A stretch of 64,000 bases of DNA. It comes from Oceanisphaera sp. IT1-181 (GTDB lineage Bacteria > Pseudomonadota > Gammaproteobacteria > Enterobacterales > Aeromonadaceae). The number at the start of each line of letters is the position of its first letter. The stretch's first letter is position 1. This document shows, piece after piece, positions 1-6,971 of this stretch. The DNA is taken from NCBI RefSeq assembly GCF_033807535.1, contig NZ_CP136856.1, positions 1,297,001 to 1,361,000 of the forward strand, in the 5' to 3' direction. The notes under the pieces are model-generated. The model was given only the letters and a program-made list of their open reading frames with translations. It searched no databases and had not been told where the DNA came from. The translations under genes were made by a program, and so were the position numbers.

Positions 1-210
1 GCCGCTCGCTATCCGCAACTGTCGCTGACCTTGCAGCCCTGTAATTTAGCACCGGCCACGCCTGAGCAACCGGACATGGAAACCGATATTGAAAGCTTAA
101 ACGCCCGCTTACGCTGGCTGGTAGACAAGGTAACGGCAGACCGCTGGTTTAACGCCCGCGTGTTGCCGCAATTGCATGTGTTGATCTGGAATAACGAGCG
201 GGGGGTTTAA
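1..210 (+). CDS. queE: Probable QueE C-terminus (7-carboxy-7-deazaguanine synthase), 5' truncated by window
   Basis: The window opens inside a plus-strand gene and only its last 69 codons plus a TAA stop are visible. The tail holds an LTLQP segment, a helical stretch with RLRWLVDKV, and a VLPQLHVLIW ending. This resembles the C-terminal pattern of QueE, a radical-SAM enzyme that makes the 7-deazaguanine core for queuosine in tRNA. The diagnostic CxxxCxxC iron-sulfur motif would lie upstream of the window, so the assignment rests on the tail alone. No other gene in the visible part supports a queuosine operon. The gene is followed directly by the repeat array. Confidence 0.5.
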   Translation, partial: AARYPQLSLTLQPCNLAPATPEQPDMETDIESLNARLRWLVDKVTADRWFNARVLPQLHVLIWNNERGV

Positions 211-228
211 CGATAGCGCCAAGCTAAG

Positions 229-641
229 CAAGAAGCCGGTGTTTTGTAGTGTGGCCACTTGTTCCGCCACGGTTTGGCTTTTGAGTAACACTATCTTGTT
301 ACCGATAACACCAAACCGCGCCGAATAAATTGGCGCCTACAATATAGCGTCGAGCTAAGCAAGAAGCCGGTTTTTTGTAGTGTGGCCACTTGTTTCGCCA
401 CGGTTTGGCTTTTGAGTAACACTATCTTGTGACCGATAACACCAAACCGCGCCGAATAAATTGGCGCCTACAATATAGCGTCGAGCACCCAGCGCCGAGC
501 TTACAAGAGGCAGGTGTTTTGTAGTGTGGCAACTTGTTCGCCACGGTTTGGCTTTTGAATAACACTATCTTGTTGCCGATAACACCAAACCGCGCCGAAT
601 AAATTGGCGCCTACAATATAGCGTCGAGCACCGAGCGCCAA
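229..641. repeat. Tandem array of three REPIN-like units
   Basis: Three near-identical units start at about 245, 376 and 520, with steps of 131 and 144 bp. Each unit has a REP-like module (TGTAG, stem GTGGC/GCCAC, then GGTTTGG), a spacer of about 35 bp, and a second module in opposite orientation (311-341, 442-472, 585-615; stem GGCGC/GCGCC). The head-to-head pairing is the layout of a REPIN. The surrounding 211-690 stretch contains no gene. Confidence 0.75.
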
Positions 642-690
642 ACTTAATAAATAGTTGTATTTATTTGTGGTTTGGCGCTCGGCACTGCTT

Positions 691-1932
691 TTACCAATAC
701 AAACCATCAATCAGCTCTAGGGTGACGAGTTCGCCCTCGGCTACGTCGCCGCGGTCTTGTTCAAGGCGCAATAAGCAGTTGGCCTGGGCCATGGCGCTAA
801 ATACCCCTGAGCTTTGGGCGCCGGCGGCGATCACGCCTAAGCTGCCATCGGCTTGAGTGCTGACAATGGCGCGTTGAAAGTCCATACGGCCCGGGCTTTT
901 CTTAAACGCCATCAGTGTCTTGGCTTGCAAGGTTACAGGTGCGGCCAAGGTTTCACCGGCAAGCTTTGCCAGAGCTGGGCGCACTAATAAATGAAAGGTG
1001 ACGGCGGCAGAGACCGGATTGCCCGGTAAACCAAAGAAGGGGCAGTCGTTAATGTGGCCAAATGCAAAGGGTTTGCCAGGCTTTATGGCCAGCTTCCAAA
1101 AGCCAATACGACCTACTTCTTCTAATATCTGCTTGATGTAGTCAGCATCCCCCACAGATACGCCGCCTGAGGTAATAATGGCGTCCGCTTCAGTTGCGGC
1201 TTTTACCAGCGCTTGGCGAATAAGCTCAGGATCGTCTTTGATAATGCCGTAATCGATGACCTTAATGTCTAAGCTCTTCAGCATGGCACGCAGGGCGATG
1301 CGATTGGAGTCGTAAATATCACCCGGACCAAGTAATTGCCCAGGGGTTTTTAGCTCATCGCCGGTAGAGAGCAAGGCCACGGTTAATGGGCGATAGACAT
1401 ATAACTGCTCAAGTCCCAGCGACGACAATACCGCCAATACGCGGGCGTTAATGCGCGTGCCGGCGCTAAATACCAGTTCGCCTTGGGCTAAGTCTTCAGC
1501 CGGAAAACGCACGTTTTGCCCCGGCGTGACAGTGCCAGACACAGACACTAAATGTGCATCAAGGTCGCAATTTTCTTGCATCACCACAGAGTCAGCCCCC
1601 AGTGGCAGTGCGGCTCCAGTCATGATGCGCACGCATTCACCCGCGGCCACGCGGCCGGTAAAAGGATGACCCGCAAGGCTGGTGCCAATCAGGGTTAAAG
1701 GTGTGTCAGCGACTACAGTGTTGGCGCTAAGGGCATAACCGTCCATGGCCGAGTTGGCAAAGGAGGGCACATCAATAGGGGAGTGAATATCGTCAGCTAA
1801 AATACGATTTAATAGCTGTTCAAGACCGACCAGTTCGCACTTGCTCACCTTATCTAACTGATTGAGCATCTCTTGCTTGGCATCAAGGTAGGGGCGCAAA
1901 CCCGGTTGATTACAGTGATCGATAGTTGTCAT
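691..1932 (-). CDS. moeA: Molybdopterin molybdenumtransferase MoeA
   Basis: The 413-residue protein inserts molybdate into adenylylated molybdopterin to make the molybdenum cofactor in the cytosol. Recognisable family segments are SPIDVPSFANSAMDGYA near the N-terminus, the GTGAALP-like MTGAALPLGAD region, and the TSGGVSVGDADY signature of the MogA/MoeA fold. The length is normal for the family. The start at 1932 (MTTIDH) is preferred over an in-frame ATG 33 bp upstream because AGGGA lies about 9 bases before it and the family N-terminus fits. moeB, often the next gene in relatives, is absent; the REPIN array follows. It diverges from folE, with 257 bp between the two starts. Confidence 0.95.
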   Translation of the reverse strand: MTTIDHCNQPGLRPYLDAKQEMLNQLDKVSKCELVGLEQLLNRILADDIHSPIDVPSFANSAMDGYALSANTVVADTPLTLIGTSLAGHPFTGRVAAGECVRIMTGAALPLGADSVVMQENCDLDAHLVSVSGTVTPGQNVRFPAEDLAQGELVFSAGTRINARVLAVLSSLGLEQLYVYRPLTVALLSTGDELKTPGQLLGPGDIYDSNRIALRAMLKSLDIKVIDYGIIKDDPELIRQALVKAATEADAIITSGGVSVGDADYIKQILEEVGRIGFWKLAIKPGKPFAFGHINDCPFFGLPGNPVSAAVTFHLLVRPALAKLAGETLAAPVTLQAKTLMAFKKSPGRMDFQRAIVSTQADGSLGVIAAGAQSSGVFSAMAQANCLLRLEQDRGDVAEGELVTLELIDGLYW

Positions 1933-2189
1933 ATAAAGCTTCCCTTTAGTAAGGACATGCGGCAAACAGGAGATAAAACATTAAGGCCATTAAATGGGGT
2001 AAAGTAAGCCCTTATTTGGTCTGTAAAATAGACGCTTGTTTTGGATTTCAATAGGGCATTGTTTCAGTTTAAAATAATTTGTCACGCCCTTAGCGCCATT
2101 GCGCCCAAAATCAAGCATTCACTCTGAGCGGTAAATGCACTACCATTCTGCCAGCCTAACTCTTAATTGATTGCTCCCCGGAGACTACC

Positions 2190-2846
2190 ATGACTGCTTT
2201 GAGCGATGCCGCTATTCGGGTGCGATCCGCCCTCGAAGAACGTGGTTTAGAAACACCGATGAAAGGTAATAACCTGACCGCGGACGATAAACAAGCCCGT
2301 ATTACGGAATTAATGACCGAAATGATGGACGTGCTGGGGTTAGATTTAGCTGATGACAGTCTAGCCGACACTCCACAGCGCATCGCTAAGATGTATGTGC
2401 GCGAAATCTTTTCTGGTTTAGATTATAGCTACTTCCCTAAAATCACCATGATCGACAATAAGATGAAAGTCGATGAAATGGTGCAGGTGCGCGACATTAC
2501 CTTGACCAGCACCTGTGAACATCATTTTGTAACTATAGATGGCAAGGCCACCGTGGCCTATATCCCGCGCAGCAAGGTGATCGGCTTGTCGAAGATCAAC
2601 CGCATCGTGCAGTTTTTTGCTCGCCGGCCGCAGGTACAAGAGCGCCTGACGCAACAGATATTAGTGGCGCTGCAAACCTTGCTTGAGTCTGATGATGTAG
2701 CCGTGAGCATTAGCGCCACCCACTATTGTGTGAAGGCGCGCGGCGTAATGGACGCTACCAGTAGCACTACTACCACCTCGCTGGGCGGTATTTTTAAGAG
2801 CCGCGCCGAAACTCGCCACGAGTTTTTGAGTGGCATAGTGCGCTAA
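2190..2846 (+). CDS. folE: GTP cyclohydrolase I FolE
   Basis: The 218-residue enzyme converts GTP to dihydroneopterin triphosphate, the first step of folate synthesis. The zinc ligands are visible as C109 and H112 in TCEHHF and C180 in HYCVKARG. The substrate-loop and oligomer segments (IGLSKINRIVQFFARRPQ) are intact and the length matches the E. coli enzyme. A GGAG ribosome-binding site lies just ahead of the ATG. It is transcribed away from moeA; the two starts are 257 bp apart. It is the zinc-dependent type I form, not the FolE2 type. Confidence 0.97.
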   Translation: MTALSDAAIRVRSALEERGLETPMKGNNLTADDKQARITELMTEMMDVLGLDLADDSLADTPQRIAKMYVREIFSGLDYSYFPKITMIDNKMKVDEMVQVRDITLTSTCEHHFVTIDGKATVAYIPRSKVIGLSKINRIVQFFARRPQVQERLTQQILVALQTLLESDDVAVSISATHYCVKARGVMDATSSTTTTSLGGIFKSRAETRHEFLSGIVR

Positions 2847-2909
2847 CCCCTTGGGGAAGCGGTAAGCTATACGCTGTACGCCGTAAGTCAAAAAGAACAC
2901 CGTCTTTAA

Positions 2910-2939
2910 GCCGTCTTCCTGACGAAAGTCAGGATCTCG
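2910..2939 (+). repeat. Dispersed palindromic 30-mer (copy 1)
   Basis: GCCGTCTTCCTGACG followed by a CGTCAGG-like arm and ATCTCG. This copy has AAAGTC in place of the usual CACGTC. Related copies lie at 9295, 40146, 59806 and 59932, all intergenic. Confidence 0.7.
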
Positions 2940-2995
2940 CAGTTAATGTTGAACTTACAGCGTAAGGCGCACGGCCGTTTTCAAAGGGAAACATC

Positions 2996-3274
2996 ATGAA
3001 GCCAAGAGTTGAAATTCGCTATTGCTCTTTATGCCGTTGGCTACTGCGCTCGGCGTGGCTGGCACAAGAAATATTGTCGACCTTTACTGATGAAGTTGGC
3101 GAGGTGGCCTTAATACCCGGTGAAAAAGGCCAGTTTCAAATCTTAGTGGATGGCCAGCTGATTTGGTGTCGTGTGCTTGATGAAGGCTTTCCGGAAGCGA
3201 AAGAAATTAAGCAGCGACTGCGCGACCACATAGCACCCCAGCGCGATTTAGGGCACAGCGAGCGCAAGCTTTAA
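2996..3274 (+). CDS. SelT/SelW/SelH family thioredoxin-fold protein
   Basis: This 92-residue protein starts with a beta strand and a C10-S-L-C13 motif (IRYCSLCRW), the place where selenoprotein W relatives carry CxxU or CxxC. The rest follows the short Rdx fold, with a GQFQILVDGQLIW strand pair and a C-terminal helix. Bacterial members are presumed small redox proteins; no substrate is known. The start is supported by AAAGGGAAA upstream. It lies 149 bp after folE in the same direction, separated by a palindromic repeat, so an operon is uncertain. No UGA codon is used, so it is a cysteine form. Confidence 0.8.
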   Translation: MKPRVEIRYCSLCRWLLRSAWLAQEILSTFTDEVGEVALIPGEKGQFQILVDGQLIWCRVLDEGFPEAKEIKQRLRDHIAPQRDLGHSERKL

Positions 3275-3646
3275 TCCGACCCTTTTGGGGAGCGGTCTGT
3301 GGTAGAGGCCGCTTTAGCCGGCCGGTTTTGCAGAGCAAAATACCTTTCAAAATTGATATATCAGCCCCTTTGGGAGTGAACAGCAAATACCGCTCAATGA
3401 ATGGCGGCTTTGCGAACCGGACTGTAAAATCACGTCATCAATAAGCGCATGACTGGTCAGCGTCCTTGGCGATGTGTAAACTTTACTGTCTCTGTTTGCC
3501 GCATGGCCTTGAGTGGTGAGTGCTCGTTACCACCCTGCGGCTGTTAAACGGAACGCTTGCTGTTGTTAAGCGTCACAATCTTATCGTACCGGATCACTCC
3601 AAGATCCGGTTCACTATACCCTGACCCAAAAAAGGGGACAAAGAAT
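3275..3646 (+). promoter_or_regulatory. Long structured leader of speA with a possible short uORF
   Basis: 372 bp without a recognisable gene. A short ORF at 3503-3547 (ATG to TAA, 14 codons, MALSGECSLPPCGC) lies 99 bp before the speA start. Two hairpins follow: ACGCTT/AAGCGT at about 3553-3572 and CCGGATC/GATCCGG at 3589-3609. No U-run follows the second stem, so it is not a standard terminator. A regulatory role is inference. Confidence 0.35.
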
Positions 3647-5551
3647 ATGGCCGACTGGTCCGCAAATGACGCGCTAAAAGTGTACAACCTGCCTTATTGG
3701 GGTGATGGTTTCTTTCATCTTGATGAGCAAGGCCAGGTGGTGGTTACCCCTGATAAGTCTCGTCCAGATGCCAAAGTCGTGCTGGCCGATGTGATAGCTG
3801 AGCTCAAGGCTGAAGGTTACGCCACGCCTGTGCTATTACGCTTTCCCGATATTATTAAAAGCCGCATCGATGCGCTGTTTAATGCCTTTAATGCCGCCAT
3901 CGCCGATTACGGTTATGAGGGCGATTACCTCACCGTATATCCGATTAAGGTTAACCAACAGCGCGGCGTGCTGGATGCGGTGACCAAGGCCTACAAAGAC
4001 AAGCCGCGCTTAGGATTAGAAGCCGGATCTAAGCCAGAATTGTTGGCAGTACTGGCGCACAGTCACGAGACTGAGTCGGTGATTGTCTGTAATGGCTATA
4101 AAGACAAAGAATATATTCGCTTGGCGCTGCTTGGCACCAAAATGGGCCATCAGGTCTATATCGTGATCGAGAAGTTGTCTGAGCTCGCCATGGTGATCGA
4201 AGAAGCCAAGCGTATCGATGTGGAACCTCGCTTGGGTGTGCGCGCGCGCTTAGCGTCACAAAGTGCCGGTAAGTGGCAGTCGAGCGGCGGTGAAAAGTCG
4301 AAGTTTGGCTTAAGTGCTGCACACGTGCTGGGTTTGGTCAAGCAGCTTCGTGATGCAGATTGTTTACATTGGCTGCAATTGTTGCACTTCCACTTGGGCT
4401 CACAAATCGCCAATATTCGTGATATTCAAAAAGGCGTGCGCGAATGCGGCCGCTTTTACGGTGAATTGCGTCGCTTAAACGTGCCCATTCATATCGTGGA
4501 TGTGGGCGGTGGCTTGGGCGTGGACTATGAAGGCACGCGTTCACAAAGCTCCTGCTCAGCGAACTACAGTATGCGTGAATATGCCAACAACGTGGTGTGG
4601 GGCATTGGCGATGTGTGTCGTGAATATGACTTGCCTCACCCGTTGATCATCAGTGAGTCTGGGCGCGCCATTACCGCGCACCATGCGGTGTTAATCTCGG
4701 ATGTGATCAGTATAGAGTCCGCCAAGCCGCAAACGCCTAAGGCGCCGGATGCGGATGCGGCCATGCTGTTGCATAATATTTGGGAAACCTGGGAAGGCTT
4801 ATGTCGAGTCGACCCGCCTTTGCTGGAAATTTACCACGATACGGTGGCTGAGCTTGCGGATGTGCATCAGCAATACAATATGGGCCTGATCACGCTAGAA
4901 GACAGAGCCTGGGCCGAAGAGATGCATTTAAATATTTGCCTTGGCATTAAGACGGAGCTGAGCCCTGCGAACCGTTCGCACCGTCCGATTATTGATGAGC
5001 TGAATGAGAAGCTCGCTGATAAATGTTTCGTCAACTTCTCTTTGTTTCAATCCTTGCCGGATGCCTGGGGTATTGACCAAATATTCCCAGTATTGCCGCT
5101 CGATGGCTTAGATAGAGAGCCGACGCGTCGTGTGGTAGTGTTAGATATCACCTGTGATTCAGACGGTGCCATCGATCAATACGTAGACGGCCAAGGCGTA
5201 GAAACTACACTGCCGATGCCTGAGTTTGTGCCGGGTCAGCCGCAATATTTGGGCTTTTTCTTAGTGGGAGCCTATCAAGAAATTTTGGGCGATATGCATA
5301 ACTTATTTGGCGATACTCACAGCGCAGAAGTGTCCGTAGATGCCCATGGCAAGACCATCATCAGTGATGTGAAAGCCGGCAGTACCGTGGCCGATATGCT
5401 GCGTTACGTGGACATAGACCCCTCTGTGATCACCGCCCGCTACGAAACCTTGCTGAGCCAGCCGCATCTGGATGAAGAAACACGCACCATGATGCTGGCC
5501 GAACTCACCGCCGGTCTTGAAGGTTATACCTACCTTGAAGAAGAGCGCTAA
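3647..5551 (+). CDS. speA: Biosynthetic arginine decarboxylase SpeA
   Basis: The 634-residue PLP enzyme decarboxylates arginine to agmatine, the entry to putrescine synthesis. The PLP lysine is K101 in YPIKVNQQ. The substrate-side cysteine region TCDSDGAID and the HFHLGSQI and DVGGGLGVDY segments of the alanine-racemase-like fold III family are present. The start at 3647 (MADWSAND) is chosen because AGGGGACAAAG precedes it and it fits the SpeA N-terminus; an upstream in-frame ATG would add 30 unlikely residues. speB is not adjacent. A strong terminator follows at 5644. Confidence 0.96.
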   Translation: MADWSANDALKVYNLPYWGDGFFHLDEQGQVVVTPDKSRPDAKVVLADVIAELKAEGYATPVLLRFPDIIKSRIDALFNAFNAAIADYGYEGDYLTVYPIKVNQQRGVLDAVTKAYKDKPRLGLEAGSKPELLAVLAHSHETESVIVCNGYKDKEYIRLALLGTKMGHQVYIVIEKLSELAMVIEEAKRIDVEPRLGVRARLASQSAGKWQSSGGEKSKFGLSAAHVLGLVKQLRDADCLHWLQLLHFHLGSQIANIRDIQKGVRECGRFYGELRRLNVPIHIVDVGGGLGVDYEGTRSQSSCSANYSMREYANNVVWGIGDVCREYDLPHPLIISESGRAITAHHAVLISDVISIESAKPQTPKAPDADAAMLLHNIWETWEGLCRVDPPLLEIYHDTVAELADVHQQYNMGLITLEDRAWAEEMHLNICLGIKTELSPANRSHRPIIDELNEKLADKCFVNFSLFQSLPDAWGIDQIFPVLPLDGLDREPTRRVVVLDITCDSDGAIDQYVDGQGVETTLPMPEFVPGQPQYLGFFLVGAYQEILGDMHNLFGDTHSAEVSVDAHGKTIISDVKAGSTVADMLRYVDIDPSVITARYETLLSQPHLDEETRTMMLAELTAGLEGYTYLEEER

Positions 5552-5643
5552 GATCTGGCCCTTTAGGCCGCGGTAAATAATAAGTACCGTGAGGTGTGAG
5601 GCGTAAATGGTGAGGCGTTAAATACGGCTTTGCGTTAACAATA

Positions 5644-5676
5644 AACCCCCGAGTTGCATGCAGCTCGGGGGTTTTT
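5644..5676 (+). terminator. Rho-independent terminator after speA
   Basis: Stem AACCCCCGAG/CTCGGGGGTT with a TGCATGCA inner palindrome, followed by five T. Confidence 0.9.
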
Positions 5677-5744
5677 AGATCTAGCGATCTAACTAATAGC
5701 GACAACCGGCACGGAGCTGTGTCTTGCCCCTCACGCCTTACCAT

Positions 5745-5903
5745 TCACCCTTCACTTGGTTTAGCCGCCAACTTACGCTCAAAATCAGCGGTCACTAGCC
5801 GTAGCGCTTTCACTGCCAGCTCAGGTGCCACCTGATTTACTTCTAATAGTTCAATCAAGTCTACGGCCAGCGTGACCTCCTCCGGTGCCTCATTCAAGCT
5901 CAT
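5745..5903 (-). CDS. ybaM: YbaM family small protein (DUF2496)
   Basis: This 52-residue minus-strand ORF begins MSLNEAPEEVTLAVDLIELL and continues with a short acidic/hydrophobic helix and a basic AVKALRLV...FERKLAAK tail. It matches the compact YbaM family by length and by the APEEVxLAVDLIxLLExN core. The function is unknown; members are cytosolic and usually next to priC in enteric bacteria. GGGAATGA precedes the ATG. It converges with speA, whose terminator lies about 70 bp beyond its stop. Confidence 0.8.
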   Translation of the reverse strand: MSLNEAPEEVTLAVDLIELLEVNQVAPELAVKALRLVTADFERKLAAKPSEG

Positions 5904-6000
5904 TGTTCATTCCCATTTTAAATAGCGTGAAGTGTAAGGGGTAAAGAGTGAAGCGGACAAGCTAGTCTTCCCTTCATCCTTCACTGGCTATTAAATTTAG

Positions 6001-6085
6001 GCAAAAAAAGGCCCAGCTGAGCTGGGCGAAGACTTTAGTACTTAATTACAGTGGCATTACATTGGAGGCAACAATAGGGAAAAGG
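6001..6085 (-). ncRNA. Candidate small RNA with intrinsic terminator
   Basis: On the minus strand, stem GCCCAGC/GCTGGGC (6011-6027) is followed by seven T, a good terminator, but no minus-strand gene lies upstream. A possible promoter is TTGTGC, 16 bp, TAAGAT near 6087-6115. The putative transcript of about 85-95 nt holds a GGGAA/TTCCC hairpin enclosed by AGGC/GCCT. It would be divergent to the psrA-type gene. No known sRNA family was recognised. Confidence 0.3.
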
Positions 6086-6146
6086 TTCCCGCCTTCACAC
6101 TATTAATCTTAACTTTCTCTCAATGAGGCACAAAACGGCTTTTTAC

Positions 6147-6190
6147 TTGACAGTAATGGGTGTTGAAACGTAAATTTTAAACAGATGTTT
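6147..6190 (+). promoter_or_regulatory. Promoter and PsrA-type operator of the TetR gene
   Basis: TTGACA (6147-6152), 18 bp, TAAATT (6171-6176), then AAAC-AGAT-GTTT at 6179-6190. The AAAC-N4-GTTT half-site pair is the core reported for PsrA operators. Its position over the transcription start suggests autorepression. Confidence 0.55.
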
Positions 6191-6204
6191 AATACGAGGT
6201 GCCT

Positions 6205-6837
6205 GTGGCCAAACTTGAGACCAAACAAAAAATTCTGAACACCGCCGAGCTGCTGTTTGCCGAGCTGGGATTTAACGACACTTCGTTGCGCCAAATTACC
6301 AGCACGGCAGGGGTAAACTTGGCGTCGGTTAATTATCACTTCGGCTCAAAAAAAGACTTGATCAAAGCCGTGATGAATCGCTACTTGGCGCTGTTTATGC
6401 CCAAGGTGGATGCAGAATTAAGTCAGCTGTTAAGTCAGCCGACGTTAACCTTACCGCAAGTGTTTGAGTGTTTTGTAGCACCCTTGTTAAGCTTGAGCAG
6501 TGTGAGACGTCAAGGGCCCGAGCTTTTCTTACAGCTGCTAGGCCGCGGTTATATTGATAACCAAGGCTTTTTACGCTGGTTTATCGTTAATCATTATGGC
6601 GAAGTATTAGCGCACTTTACCCAAGCTATTCAAAAGGCCGCGCCTCATCTCTCTAAAGCTGAAGTTTTTTGGCGACTGCATTTTACCTTAGGCACAGTGG
6701 TATTCACCATGGCCTCGAGTGAGGCGCTGCGCGACATTGCGAAAAATGATTTTAATGAAGAGATAGACGTGGAAGGACTGGTACGCCGATTGATCCCGTA
6801 TCTGGCCAGTGGTGTGGGCGCCGAAACTCTGGTTTAG
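6205..6837 (+). CDS. psrA: TetR-family fatty-acid regulator, PsrA-like
   Basis: The 210-residue protein has an N-terminal TetR helix-turn-helix (TSLRQITSTAGVNLASVNYHFGSK) closely matching Pseudomonas PsrA. Its C-terminal ligand domain has the PsrA-like FWRLHFTLG and ALRDIAKNDF segments. PsrA regulators sense long-chain acyl-CoA and control beta-oxidation genes. The GTG at 6205 is preferred over an in-frame GTG at 6199 because CGAGG sits 6 bases before it and the product begins MAKLET. The context fits: fadE follows in the same direction 134 bp downstream, and an AAAC-N4-GTTT site overlaps its promoter. The exact orthology is inferred. Confidence 0.8.
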   Translation: MAKLETKQKILNTAELLFAELGFNDTSLRQITSTAGVNLASVNYHFGSKKDLIKAVMNRYLALFMPKVDAELSQLLSQPTLTLPQVFECFVAPLLSLSSVRRQGPELFLQLLGRGYIDNQGFLRWFIVNHYGEVLAHFTQAIQKAAPHLSKAEVFWRLHFTLGTVVFTMASSEALRDIAKNDFNEEIDVEGLVRRLIPYLASGVGAETLV

Positions 6838-6971
6838 TAGATAAATTGCCTAGCAGATAACTTTTTTAGTTGCCAAGTTGCCAAGTTGCCTAGCAGCCAA
6901 ATTACATAACTGACTGTCTGACCTAATTGAATGTCCACTTGCACAGCTGAGTGGGCAATAAGGAGTGGAAC

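Noticed and set aside
229..641. CRISPR-like array of three repeats
   Set aside because: The whole unit of about 131 bp repeats, including the supposed spacers, and each unit is an inverted pair of REP-like modules. No cas genes are nearby.
2996..3274. Selenoprotein with an in-frame UGA
   Set aside because: The motif is CSLC with normal cysteine codons and there is no UGA in the frame.
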